Of a DNA stretch of 64,000 nucleotides, positions 46,641 to 60,462 are shown piece by piece. The notes below the pieces were generated by a model, which worked only from the letters and a program-made list of their open reading frames with translations, made no database searches and was not told the DNA's origin. The stretch covers positions 529,454 to 593,453 of the forward strand of contig BDDD01000911.1 of the NCBI GenBank assembly GCA_001972305.1, read 5' to 3'. Positions within the stretch are counted from its first letter, which is position 1, and the number at the start of each line of letters is the position of its first letter. The translations under genes were made by a program, and so were the position numbers. The DNA comes from Cephalotus follicularis (lineage: Eukaryota > Streptophyta > Magnoliopsida > Oxalidales > Cephalotaceae).

Positions 46641-49600
46641 TACACTGTCGTTTCAAGGGGCGTAACTGTAAATTTTAGAAAGTTATGTTTTAAGTCGTTT
46701 CAAGGTTTCTTTTTGCAGACAACATAAATACACTGTCGGGAAATGTTCACCGTGAGCTTGGGGTCAAATTCGCGTCCGAGATCATTTCGTGGGTCAAGTT
46801 ATCGTTCGTATATTTCTAGGAGCGTAATCAAAAAATTTAAAAAGTTATGTTTGAAGTTATTTTCGGGTTTCTTTTTGTAGACAACATATTTGTATCGTCG
46901 TAAGTTTTTTTTCCTTTATTTTGGGGTCAAATTCGTTTTTCGAGTTCGTTAATGGGTCAATTTATCGTTCTTATATTTCTAGGGACGTTATTGTAAATTT
47001 AAAAAAAATTAATTTAAGTCGTTTTCAGGTTTCTTTTTCCGAACAACATAAATGCATCATCTTAAGTTTTTTACCGTGATTTTGGGGTCAAATTCGCGTT
47101 CCGATATAATTTAGTGGGTTAATTTATCGTTCTTATATTTCTCGAGGCGTAATCGTAAATTTTGAAAAGTTATGTTATAAGTCGTTTCCGGGTTTCTTTT
47201 TGCAGACAACAAAAATGCATCGTCGTAAGTTGTTTGCCTTCATTTTGGAATCAAACAAGCGTTCCGAGATCATTTAGTGGGTCAATTTATCGTTCTTACA
47301 TTTATAAGGGCGTAATTATAAATTTTGAAAATTAATTTTTAAGTCGTTTCAGGGTTTCTTTTTGCAGACAATATAAATACATCATCGAGAGTTGTTTGCC
47401 GGGAATTTGGGGTTAAATTCGCATTCCGAGATTATTTAGTGGGTCAATTTTTCATTCTTATATTTCTAGGAGCGTAATCGTAAATCTTGAAAAGTTATGT
47501 TTTAAATTGTTTTTGAGTTTCCTTTTACAGACAACATAAATGCATCGTCGTAAGTTTTTTGCCTTGATTTTGGGGTCAAATGCGCGTTCCGAGATGTTTT
47601 AGTGGGTCAATTTATAGTTCTTATATTTTTAGGGGCGTATTTGTAAAATTTGAAAAGTTATGTTTAAAGTCAATTGAGGGTTTCTTTTTGCAGACAACAT
47701 AAATGCACCGTCGGGAAATGTTTGCCGTGAATTTGGGGTCAAATTCGCTTTCCGAGATCGTTTAGTGGTCAAGTTATCGTTCGTATATTTCTAAGGGTAA
47801 AATCAAAAAATTTTAAAAGTTATGTTTTCAGAAATTTCTGGGTTTCTTTTTGTAGACAACATAATTGCATCGTTGTAAGTTTTTTTCCTTGATTTTGGAG
47901 TCAAATTCGCGTTCCAAGATAGTTCGATAGGTCAATTTATCGTTCTTATATTTCTAGAGGCGTTATCGTAAATTTCAAAAAGTTATATATTCTGGGTTTC
48001 TTTTTGCAGATAACCTAAATGCATCGTCGTAAGTTGTTCACCGTGATTTTGGGGTCAAATTCGCGTTCCCAGATTATTTAGGGGTTCAATTTATTGTTTT
48101 TATTTTTCTAGGGGCATAATTGTAAATTTTGAAAAGTTATGTTTTAAGTCGTTTCAGGATTTCTTTTTTCAGACAGCATTAATGAATTATCGTAAGTGTT
48201 TCACCGTGATTTTGGGGTCAAATTCGAGTTTCGAGATCGTTTGGTTGGTCAATTCATTTTTCCTATTTTTCTAGGGGCGTAATCGTAAATTTTGAAAAGT
48301 TATGTTTTAACTCGTTTCTGAGTTTCTTTTTACAGACAACATAAATACATCGTCGTATGTTTTTTGCCTTGATTTTTGAGTCAAATGCGTCGTCCGAGAT
48401 CGTTTAGTGGGTCAACTTATAGTTTTTACATTTCTAGGGGCGTATTTATAAATTTTGAAAATTATGTTTCAAGTCATTTCATGGGTTTCTTTTTGCAGAC
48501 AACATAAATGCATAATCATGAGGTGTTTGCCGTGAATTTTGGGTCAAATTCGCGTTCCGAGATCGTTTAGTGGGTCAATTTATCGTTCTTATATTATTAT
48601 TCGCGTTATTGTAAATTTTTAATAGTTATGATTTAAGTCGTTTCCGGGATTCTTTTTTAAGACAGCAGAAATGCATCGTCGTAAATTTTTTTCCTTGATT
48701 TTGGAGTCAAATTCGCGTCCCGACATCATTTAGTTGATCAATTTACCGTTCTTACATTTCTAGGGGCGTAACTGTAAATTTCAAAAAGTTATGTTTTAAG
48801 TCGTTTTAGGGTTTGTTTTGCAGACAACATAAATACACCATCGGGAAATGTTTGCCGTGAATTTGACGTCAAATTCGTGTCCGAGATCGTTTGGTGGGTC
48901 AAGTTATCGTTCGTATATTTCTAGGGGCGTAATCAAAAATTTATAAAAGTTATGTTTGAAGTCATTTCCGGTTTTCTTTTTGTAGACAACATAATTATAT
49001 CATCGTAAGTTTTTTTCCTTGATATTAGGGTCAAATTCGCTTTCCGAGTTCGTTAATGGGTCAATTTATCGTTCTTATATTTCTAGGGAATTTATTTTAA
49101 ATTTCAAAAAATTTTGATTTAACTCGTTTTCGAGTTTGTTTTTACAGACAACATAAATGCATCATGTTAAGTTTTTTGCCGTGATTCCGAGATAATTTAG
49201 TGGGTCAATTTATCGTTCTTATATTTCTCGAGGCGTAATCGTAAATTTTGAAAAGTTATGTTATAAGTCGTTTCCGGGTTTCTTTTTGAAAACAACAAAA
49301 ATGCATCGTCAAAAGTTGTTTGCCTTCATTTTGGGGTCAAACGCGCGTTCCTATATCGTTTAGTAGGTCAATTTAGCGTTCTAACATTTATAGGGGAGTA
49401 ATTAAAAAATTTGAATAGTTATTTTTTAAGTCGTTTCAGGGTTTCTTTTTGCAGACAACATAAATGCATCATCGGGAGTTGTTTGCCGGGAATTCGTGGT
49501 TCAATTCGCATTACGAGATCGTTTGGTGGGTCAATTTTTCGTTCTTATATTTCTAGGGGCGTAATCATAAAATTTGAAAAGTTATGTTTTAAATCGTTTT

Positions 49601-51547
49601 CGAGTTTCTTTTTGTACACAGCATAAATGTGTCGTTGTAAGTTTTTTGCCTTGATTTTGGGGTCAAATGCGCGTTCCGAGATCGTTTAGTGGATCAATTT
49701 ATAGTTCTTACATTTCTAGGGGAGTATTTGTAAATTTTGAAAAATTATGTTTTAAGTCGTTTTAGGGTTTCTGTTTACAAACAACATAAATGCATCGTCG
49801 TGAGGTGTTTGCTGTGAATTGGAGGTCAAATTTGGGTTCCCATATCGTTTATTGGGTCAACTTATCATTTTTATATTTCTAGTTGCGTTATTGTAAATTT
49901 GGAATAGTCATGATTTAAGTCGTTTCTGAGTTTCTTTTTGCAGACAACGAAAATGCATCGTCGTAAGTTTTTTGCCGTGATTTTGTGGTCAAATTCGCGT
50001 TCCGAGATCGTTTAGTGAGTCAATTTATCGTTCTTACATTTCTAGGGGGGTAACTGTAAATTTGAAAATGTTATGTTTAAAGTCATTTCAGGGTTTCTTT
50101 TTGCAGACAACATAAATGCATCATCGGGAAATGTTTACCGTGAATTTGGGGTCAAATTCGCTTTCCGAGATCGTTTAGTGGGTCAAGTTATCGTTCGTAT
50201 ATTTCTAGGGGGCATAATCAAAAATTTTTAAAAGTTGTGTTTTAAGTCATTTCTGGGTTTGCTTTTGTAGACAATATAATTGTATCGTCGTAAGTTTTTT
50301 TCCTTGATTTTGGAGTCAAATTCGCATTCCGAGATCGTTCGATGGGTCAATTTATCGTTCTTTTATTTCTATGGGCGTTATTCTAAATTTCAAAAAGTTA
50401 TTTATTCCGGGTTTCTATTTGCAAACAACCTAAATGTATCGTCGTAAATTGTTCACCGTGATTTTGGGGTCAAATTCATATCATTTAGGTTGTCAATTTA
50501 TTGTTCTTATTTTTCTAGGGGCGTAATTGTTAATTTTGAAAAGTTATGTTTTAAGACATTTCAGGGTTTCTTTTTTCAGATAGCATAAATGAATCGTCGT
50601 AGGTGTTTCACCGTGATTTTGGTGTCAAATTCACGTTTCGAGATCGTTTGGTTGGTCAATTTATTTTTCTTATTTTTCTAGGAGCGTAATGTAAATTTGA
50701 AAAAGTTATGGTTTAAGTCGTTTCCGAGTTTCTTTTTGAAGACAACATAAATGCATCGTCGTATGTTTTTTGCCATGATTTTGGAGTCAAATGCGCCTTC
50801 CGAGATCGTTTAGTGGGTCAACTTATAGTTTTTACATTTCTATGGGCATATTTGTAAAATTTGAAAAGTTATGTTTTAAGTCATTTCGGGGGTTTTTTTT
50901 GCAGACAACATAATTGCATCGTCGTGAGGTGTTTGCCGTGAATTTGGGGTCAAATTCGCGTTCGAGATTGTTTAGTGGGTCAACTTATCGTTCTTATATT
51001 TCTAGTTGCGTTATTGTAAATTTTGAATATTTATTATTTAAGTCATTTCCGGGTTTCTTTTTGCAGACAATGGAAATGCATCATCGTAAGTTTTTTGCCG
51101 TGATTTTGGGGTCAAATTCGCATTCCGAGATCATTTAGTGAGTCAATTTATCGTTCTTACATTTCTAGGGGCGCAACTGTACATTTGAAAAAGTTATGTT
51201 TGAAGTCGTTTCAAGATTTATTTTTGCAGACAATATAAATGCACCGTCGGTAAATATTTGCCGTGAATTTGGGGTCAAATTCACTTTCCGAGATCGTTTA
51301 GTGGGTCAAGTTATCATTCGTATTTTTCTAGGGGTGTAATCGAAATTTTTTAAAAGTTATGTTTTAAGTCATTTCCGGGTTTCTTTTTGTAGACAACATA
51401 ATTGCATCGTCGTAAGTTTTTTTCCTTGATTTTGGAGTCAAATTCGTGTTCCGAGATCGTTCGATGGGTCAATTTATTATTCTTATATTTCTAGGGGCGT
51501 TATTGTAAATTTTAAAAAGTTATTTATTTCGGGTTTCTTTTTGCAGA
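46641..51547. repeat. Satellite block 5 with higher-order repeat (about 30 monomers)
   Basis: Distinctive monomers recur as a group. A CCTAAATG monomer occurs at 48014 and 50429 (2415 bp apart), and a GTCAACTTATAG monomer at 48411 and 50817 (2406 bp). Monomers with GTCAAGTTATCGTTCG occur at 46793, 47768, 48898, 50182 and 51305 (steps of 6, 7, 8 and 7 monomers). The order between markers is the same each time, so the unit is about 15 monomers. The block ends at the solo LTR at 51548. Confidence 0.9.
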
Positions 51548-54425
51548 TGTAATACCCGCAACTTCAATTAAATGTATATTGATCCAAATTTGAAATTAAA
51601 TATACATTTTAGTTGAGTTATTTGTCCAATTATACTAATTTTTCTATGATTGGTAATTGTTTGGGGATAATTGGGTGCACAATTGATGATGTATCAAAGA
51701 TTAGAAACCCTAATTTAGGCCAGACAGCCGACTATCACAGGACAACAGCCGACTGTCTGCCACGTGAGGAAGGCAGTCGACTGCCCACAAATTCCAGTCG
51801 ACTGGTTTTGCCTGGACAGATCTCCTGGCATGTGCTATGACATGATGGACAGGTAGGAATGGCACTTATGTCTCACCACCTGCCAGAACATGCAAAAGGG
51901 GAATGTTTGCATGTTCTCTACAGATCTAACAACCACAATTGAATAATTAAAGAGAAAGTGGAGTGAGTGAGGCATGTGTTGGAGTAAAGAAAGGAAGAAT
52001 TGTGAGTGCATGAGAGTAGGTAGAATATGACGAATTCAGGTTTATATCAGCTGAATGAGTGATGTTAGGAGTGTTAGAAACACAGAGTGAAGTGAGAATT
52101 GCTAAGGAATTATTGAGAGCTTGCATTTGATGATTTTGGGAGCTCAAAGAAGGAACTTGAAGCTTTAGACTTGGTAAGTCCTTGATCCAAAATTTATCTG
52201 TTGTTATATTGATAAAATGTGACTAGGAATGATAAACATCTTCTGTTAATGGATTAGAATCAACAATTCTTAAAATTGAAATGGAAAGTAGTGAATTGGA
52301 TCAAGTGAAATGGTGATCATAACTCTAAAATGGATTTTGATTGTTACCAAGAGTTAGGATATATGTTTAATGGATCCTAAATATATATATACACCTACTA
52401 TTGAAACATACAAATCAATAGATGGATTGAGTAAATTATTTGGAAATGGAAAGTAGTAATGATTCAAGTGTAAATGGTGACTATAGCCTCTAGGATGGAT
52501 TATGGTTGTTGTTGATATTAGGACACAAGCTACTGATTTTCTAAGTGTTATACATCTTCTGTCAAAACAAACTTAAGATCAATGAATCCAAGATTGAATG
52601 ATTGTTGACATAGAGTTCAAAAAAGGAAAAGTGGTGAAATGATGAAAGTGATGATAAATGAGCTAGTGTTAAGCTTGTTAATGTTATTGAAACCTACTGA
52701 TATTGATGCATATGTTCATAAACAAACATGCATAGATCTATACTAGTGAATTGAAAGAGTGATTGTTGAAAGTGACTTGGAACTCAAAGAGAAAGATAAC
52801 ATCCAATTGATCTTGGGATAGTGATTTGAGGTAGGGGTAATGATATGTTATGGAAGATATGAGTATGCACATTATGTATGTTTATTTTCTGCATGATTGC
52901 ATGTATTGAATTGATTGGAAATTGAATTGACATTTCATGACTTGCCATTTCTGCATTTTCTGGGCAGAGGCAGTCGACTGCCACCCAAAGCATTCGACTA
53001 CTCAACCCAGCAGCCGACTGGTTCTTGGTGGCAGTCGACTGTTCTGGGCTGAAAATTCATACATTGATCGAATTGTTACTGTTTGATGTTGTTATTGAAT
53101 TGTACATGTTACCACCAGATAGTACACACTGTTTGATGTTATTTAACATCTTTACTACTGTTATTGCATCGATCGAACGAGTTATGCACTAAATTATGAT
53201 ATAAATACCACTTTCAATGAAAATTACCATATTTACAAGAACTACTTTATTGATTTAATGTTGCTGCATATACTACTTATGTTAGTATATATACTGTTTG
53301 GTGCTATTAACACCACTACTACTGATAGTTTCAAGATTAAAACTATTTATGGGACTTGAGCCCAACTTTTGATACTTCACTATCATTTTTAAAAGAAGCT
53401 TATTGTTAAGATAAATTACTGGTTTTCCTCATATATGAGAGGTACCTACTGTTTGGTTTCTATTATTTTCAAGAAACTACTGATTTACCCCCTACTGTTT
53501 TACTGTTACTGTTTTGTTTCCGAATCGGAAACCACTACTGTTACTGAGATCGTTTCTCCTATGAGAGGTACGATTACTGAATTGTTAATGTTTCTAAAGA
53601 AAACAATTTTTATTGCATATTATATACATATGTAATAATACATGGATTGCACTGATTGAATTTCTTGTCTATGTTTACTGCCGTAGTTGATTGATAGGAG
53701 ACATCACTGACTACGGGGATGGTTCTACGTGCCAGGAGTTGGCTAGACCCACACTGTGACTGTTCGCTACCCGCTATATGCCGGTGGTACTGTTTGCCTC
53801 CTATCATCCGCGGAGTTGCGGTGATAGCTAGGGAGCTCGACGTAGGCTAGGGGTTAGCGACGTCTTGAGCCACTGGCCTTCGGACAAACTACTGTACTGA
53901 TTGATTGTACCCTTGTGCGGTATTCTTGCATATTGATTGTTTATGGCCACTTGGCATGGTTGCTTATATATTGGCCATTCAAATGTTATTTTGATATAAA
54001 CTGTCATACATATTGCATTCATATATTCCTTATCATACATTATCATTCTACTTAGCCAAGTGAGGACAACGGCTAACCCCTATAATTTCAGATTAAGCAA
54101 GGAAATTTGAAGACTGCTGCTGAAGCTTGGAAAGCTTCTTTGTGTTATTTGAGGTTGTTATTTTAATTGATGATGTACTGTATTGTAGTATTTTGGGATT
54201 GACTGGTTCATACCCCGTGTTAATGTTGTCTTTTCCTTTATGTAAGGATAACCGTTGTTTTACCCGCGCATAGTATGGGCTGCGTGCGGACGAATTAAAT
54301 TATATTCCGGCTTATCGAATGCTTCCGCAAATTTTATTTATGAAATGTGCTGGGATATTTATGCTTATTTTCTGATATCACCATATATGCTGTCTATATT
54401 GGAATTATGGAAACGGGGTGTGACA
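51548..54425 (+). mobile_element. Solo LTR of the chromovirus-2 family, 2878 bp, TSD GCAGA
   Basis: TGTAATACCCGC...CGGGGTGTGACA between GCAGA at 51543-51547 and 54426-54430; removing it restores the TTTTTGCAGACAACCTAAATG box of the satellite. It carries arrays at 51725-51804 and 52971-53041, a TTTATATCAG box near 52041, a GGTAAGTCC site at 52173 and the hairpin 54052-54076. No coding region. Confidence 0.93.
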
Positions 54426-57400
54426 GCAGACAACCTAAATGCATCGTCGTAAGTTGTTCACCGTGATTTTGGGGTCAAATTCGCGTTCCCATATCGTTTA
54501 GGTTGTCAATTTATTGTTCTTATTTTTCTAGGGGCGTAATTGTAAATTTTGAAAAGTTATGTTTTATGTCGTTTCAGGGTTTCTTTTTTCAGACAGAATA
54601 AATTGATCATCGTAAGTGTTTCACCATGATTTTGGGGTCAAATTCGCATTTCGATATCGTTTGGTTGGTCAATTTATTGTTCTTATTTTTCTTGAGGCGT
54701 AATCGTAACTTTTGAAAAGTTATGTTTTAAGTCGTTTCCGAGTTTCATTTTGCAAACAACATAAATGCATCGTCGTATGCTTTTTGCCATGATTTTTGAG
54801 TCAAACGCGCTTTCTGAGATCGTTTAGTGGGTCAACTTATAATTTTTACATTTCTAGGGGCGTATTTGTAAATTTTAAACAGTTATGTTTTAAGTCGTTT
54901 CAGGGTTTATTTTTGCAGACAACATAAATGTATCATCATGAGGTGTTTGCCGTGAATTTGTTGTCAAATTCGCATTCCGAGATCGTTTAGTGGGTCAATT
55001 TATCGTTCCTATATTTCTTGTAGCGTTATTGTAAATTTTGAATCGTTATGATTTAAGTCGTTTCCGGGTTTCTTTTTGCAGACAATAGAAATGCATCATC
55101 ATAAGTTTTTTGACTTGATTTTGGGGTCAAATTCGCGTTCTGAGATCGTTTAGTGAGTCAATTTATCGTTCTTACAATTCTAGGGGCGTAACTGTAAATT
55201 TGAAAAAGTTATGTTTAAAGTCGTTTCAGGGTTTCTTTTTGCAGACAACATAAATGCACCGTCAGAAAATGTTTGCCGTGAATTTGGGGTCAAATTCGCT
55301 TTCCGAGATCGTTTAGTGGGTCAAGTTATCATTCTTTTATTTCTAGCGGCGTTATTGTAAATTTCAAAAAGTTGTGTTTTAAGTCGTTTCCGGGTATCTT
55401 TTTGTAGACAACATAAATGCATCGATGAAAGTTTTTTGCGTTTATTTTGGGGTCAAACGCACGTTCCGAGATCGTTTAGTCGGTCAATTTATCGTTATTA
55501 CTTTTCTAGAGGCGTAATTGTAAATTTCAAAAAGTTATGTTTTAAGTCGTTTCAGGGGGTTTTTTTTGCTGACAACATAAATACATCGTCGAAAAATGTT
55601 TGCCATGAATTTGAGATTAAATTCGCTTCCCGAGATCGTTTAGTAGGTTAATTTATCGTTCGTATATTTCTATGGGCGTAATCAAAAATTTTTAAAAGTT
55701 ATGTTTTAAGTCATTTTCCGATTTATTTTTGCAGACAACATTATTGCATCATTGTAAGTTTTTTTCTTTGATTTCGGGGACAAAAATTGCTTTCCGAGAT
55801 CGTTAATGAGTCAATTTAACGTTCTAATATTTCTCCGGGCGTTTTTATAAATTTTTAAAAGTTATCTTTTAAGACGTTTGCTAGTTTCTTTTTGCAAACA
55901 AAATAAAAGGATCGTCGTATGTTTTTTGTCATGATTTTGGGGTTAAATTCGCTTTCCGGGAACGTTTAGTGGGTTAATTTATCGTTCTTATATTTCTAGG
56001 GGAGTAATCGTAAATTTCAAAAGGTTATGTTTTAAGTCGTTTATGGGTTTCTTTTTCCAGACTGCATAAATGCATTGTCGTAAGTTATTCGCCGTAATTT
56101 TGGGGTCAAATTCGCATTCTGATATCGTTTAGTAGGTCAATTTATCGTTCTTATATTTTGAAGGGCGTAATCATAAATTTAAAGAAGTTATGATTTAAGT
56201 CGTTTCCGGGTTTCTTTTTGCAGACAATATAAATGCATCATCGTAACTTTTTTGTCTTTATTTTGGGGTCAAACGTGGGCTCCGAGATCTTTTAGTGGGT
56301 CAATTTATCGTTCTTACATTTCTAGGGGGTAATTGTAAATTTTAAAAAGTTATGTTTTAAGTCGTTTCAGGGTTTCCTTTTACAGAAAACATAAATGCAG
56401 CGTCGGGAGTTGTTTGCTGTGAATTTGTGGTCAAATTCGCGTTCTGAAATCGTTTAGTGGGTCAATTTATCGTTATTATATTTCTTTGGGCGTTATGGTA
56501 AATTTCAAAAAGTTCTGATTTAAGTCGTTTACGTGTTTCTTTTTGCATACAACATAAATGCATGATCGTAAGTTGTTCACCGTGATTTTGGGGTCAAATT
56601 CGCGTTCCGATATCATTCCGTGGGTCAATTTATCGTTCTTTTATTTCTAGGAGCGTTATCGTAAATTTTTAGAGGTTTTATTTGAAGTCATTTCCGGGTT
56701 ACTTTTTGTAGACAACATAATTGCATCATTGTCAGTTTTTTCCTTGTTTTTGGAGTCAAATTCGCGTTCTGAGATCGTTCAATGGGTCAATTTATCGTTC
56801 TTATAGTTCTAGGGGCGTTATTGTAAATTTTAAAAGTTATTTGTTCTGTGTTTTTTTTTTGCAGACAACCTAAATGCATCGTCGTAAGTTGTTCACCGTG
56901 ATTTTGGGGTCAAATTCGCGTTCCCAGATCGTTTAGGTTGCCAATTTATTGTTTTTATTTTTGTAGAGGTAATTGTAAATTTTGAAAAGTTATGTTTTAA
57001 GTCGTTTCAGGGTTTCTTTTTTCAGACAGCATAAATGAATCATCGTATGTGTTTCACCATGATTTTGGGGTCAAATTCGGGTTTCGAGATCGTTTGGTTG
57101 GTCAATTTATTTTTCTTATTTTTCTAGGGGCATAATCTTAAAATTTGAAAAGTATGTTTTAAGTCGTTTCCGAGTTTCTTGTTGTAGATAACATAAATGC
57201 ATCGTCGTATGTTTTTTGCCTTTATTTTTGAGTCAAACGTGCCTTCCGAGATCGTTTAGATTGTCAACTTATAGTTTTTACATTTATAGGGGCGTATTTG
57301 TAAATTTGTAAAAGTTATGTTTTAAGTCGTTTTAGGGTTTCTTTTTTTTGACAACATAAATGCATCATCATGAGTTGTTTGCCGTTAATTTGGGGTAAAA

Positions 57401-59259
57401 TTCGCGTTCCGAGATCGTTTAGTGGGTCAATTTATCGTTCTTATATTTCTAGTCGCGTTATTGTAAATTTTTAAAAGTTATGATGTAAGTTGTTTCCAGG
57501 TGTCTTTTTGAAGACAACAGAAATGCTTCGTCGTAAGTTTTTTGCCTTTATTTTGGGGTCAAATTCGCGTTCCGAGATCGTTTAGTGGATCAATTTACCG
57601 TTCTTACATTTCTAGGGGCGTAACTGTAAATTTTAAAAAGTTATGTTTTATGTCGTTTCAAGGTTTCTTTTTGTAGACAACATAAATACACCATTGGGAA
57701 ATGTTTGCCGTGAATTTGGGGTCAAATTCGCGTCCGAGATCGTTTGGTGGGTCAAGTTATCGTTCGTATATTTCTAGGGGTGTAATCGAAAATTTTTAAA
57801 AGTTATGTGTGAAGTCATTTTCGGGCGTCTTTTTGTAGACAACATAATTGTATCGTCGTAAGTTTTTTTCCTTGATTTTGGGGTCAAATTCGCGTTCTGA
57901 GTTCGTTAATGGGTCAATTTATTATTCTTATATTTCTAGGAACGTTATTGTAAATTTCAAAAAATTATGATTTAAGTCATTTTCGGGTTTCTTTTTGTAG
58001 ACAACATAAATGCATCATTTTAAGTTTTTTGCCATGATTTTGTGCCAAATTCGTGTTCCGATATAATTAAATGGGTCAATTTATCATTCTTATATTTCTT
58101 GGGGCGTAATAATAAATTTTGAAAAGTTATGTTATAAGTCGTTTCTGGGTTTCTTTTTGCAGACAACAAAAATGTATCGTCGTAAGTTATTTGCCTTCAT
58201 TTTGGGGTGAAACGCGCGTTCCAAGATCGTTTAGTGGGTCAATTTATCGTTCTTACATTTATAGGGGCGTAATTAAAAATTTTAAAAAGTTATTTTTTAA
58301 GTCGTTTCAGAGTTTCTTTTTGCAGACAACATAAATGCATCTTCGGGTGTTGTTTGCCGGGAATTTGGGGCTAAATTCACGTTCCGAGATCGTTTAGTGG
58401 GTCAATTTTTCATTCTTATATTTCTAGGAGCGTAATCGTAAATTTCTAAAAGTTATGTTTTAAATCGTTTTCGAGTTTCTTTTTGCAAACAACATAAATG
58501 CATCGCCGTAAGTTTTTTTCCTTGATTTTGGAGTCAAATGCACGTTCTGAGATCGTTTAGTGGGTCAATTTATAGATTTTACATATCTAGGGGTGTATTT
58601 GTAAATTTTGAAAAGTTATGTTTGAACTCGTTTCATGGTTTTTTTTTACAGACAACATAAATGAATCTTCGTGAGGTGTTTGCAGTGAATTTGGGGCCAA
58701 ATTCGCGTTCCGAGATCGTTTAGTGAGTCAACTTATCATTCTTATATTTCTAGTTACGTTATTGTAAATTTTGAATAGTTATGATTTAAGTCGTTTCCGG
58801 GTTTCTTTTTGCAGACAATGAAAATGCATCGTCGCAAGTTTTATGACTTGATTTTGGGGTCAAATTCGCGTTCCGAGATCGTTTAGTGAGTCAATTTATC
58901 GTTCTTACATTTCTAGGGGCGTAACTGTAAATTTAAAAAAGTTATGTTTAAAGTCGTTTCAGGGCTTCTTTTTGCAGACAACATAAATGCACCGTCGGGA
59001 AATGTTTGCCGTGAAATTGGGGTCAAATTCCAGTTCCGAGATCGTTTAGTGGGTCAAGTTATCATTTTTTGAATTCTAGGGGTGTTATCGTAAATTTTTA
59101 AAAGTTATGTTTTAAGTCAGTAGGGTTTATTTTTGTAGACAATATAATTGCATTGTTGTAAATTTTTTTCCTTAATTTTGTAGTTAAATTCGCGTTCCGA
59201 GATCCTTCTATGGGTCAATTTATCGTTCTTATATTTCTAGGGGCGTTATTGTAAATCTT
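54426..59259. repeat. Satellite block 6 with higher-order repeat (about 30 monomers)
   Basis: Continues block 5 after the solo LTR. Marker monomers recur: CCTAAATG at 54434 and 56869 (2435 bp), GTCAACTTATA at 54831 and 57263 (2432 bp). Across the insertion (subtracting 2883 bp) the CCTAAATG step is only about 1122 bp, so one copy of the unit is shortened to 7 monomers. The block ends at the LTR starting at 59260. Confidence 0.9.
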
Positions 59260-60462
59260 TGTAATAACCGCAAATTCAATCCGTGTATATTGTACTCTTG
59301 ATGAATAAAATATGTACTTACTTGACTTTTAATGTCTAATTGTTATATGAATTGTGGTTGTGAATTCAATTGAGAAAATAAACTTGAGCAACCAAATTCA
59401 GGCAAAACAGCCGACTGTTACAGGGTAACAATCGACTGCCTAGTTCATGGGGGAGCAGCCGACTGTCACAGGGGAACAGTCAACTGTTTGATGCTAGGAA
59501 TGGACAGTCGATTGCCAAGTGAATACAGTTGACTAGAATGGTACAGAACAAGTGTCTGTGCATGCGCGAAACAGAGCAGGGACAGGATGACAAGTGTTCT
59601 AATCGTGGCATGCATGAGGGATGCGTGTCACCAGCTGCCTTAACATGCAAGGGTGATGCCTTGCATGCCCTCTATTCTTTCTGCAGACTTGCAGACCTGC
59701 AATCTGCAAAATAGAAAGGAAAAGAGTGAGAAGAGGTGCGTGTGAGAGAGAGAAGAGAAAAGAGAGGAGGCTGAGTTAATGGAGTCTGACGATTCCTAAG
59801 ACTTCTAAGCTCTATATCAGCTGTTAGAATAGAGAGTGAGTGTTGGAAAACACTAAGGATAGAGGAGATCTTGCTAGAGAATCCTTGAAGCTTGCATGTT
59901 GGAAGTTGGAGCTTCAAGAGGGTGTTGAACTTGAATCTTCCTGGTAAGTCCTCAATCCGAGCTCATTGCTGATGTTGATAATGTAACTAGGAGGATGTTA
60001 GAATGTCTTCTGTTAACATGATTAAGGTTAGCAATTTCTGGAATTGAAATGGAATTGGTAAATGGTTCAAGAAGAGTTGAGATTGTAAGCCTCTAATTTG
60101 AATTATAATTGTTGTTAGTTGTCCTGGTATAGGTATACTGATCCCTTATGTATATATATACATCTTCTGTCAACACGTTAAGATCAAAGAATATGGAATT
60201 GAAATATATTGACAGAGAGTTCAAAGAGAAATTGTAAAAGGGTAAATTTGAAGCTTAATGCACTAGTGATAAACTACTGTTGGAGTAGTAATTGTAACTG
60301 AATAATTAGTTGACTTACTGATTAAGTGACTGAACCTTCAAGCATGCATGATATAGATTAAATTCTGCTGAGATTGGAAGATTGATTTAGTGAAGAGCTT
60401 TGGACATTAAAGAGAGAGATCAATCCAAATTGATCTCGGGATAGCGTTTAAGGTAGGGGTAA

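Noticed and set aside
46641..51547. TTTCTTTTTGCAG in each monomer as a splice acceptor
   Set aside because: It is part of the monomer, repeated about 30 times in this block, with no associated exon or donor pattern.
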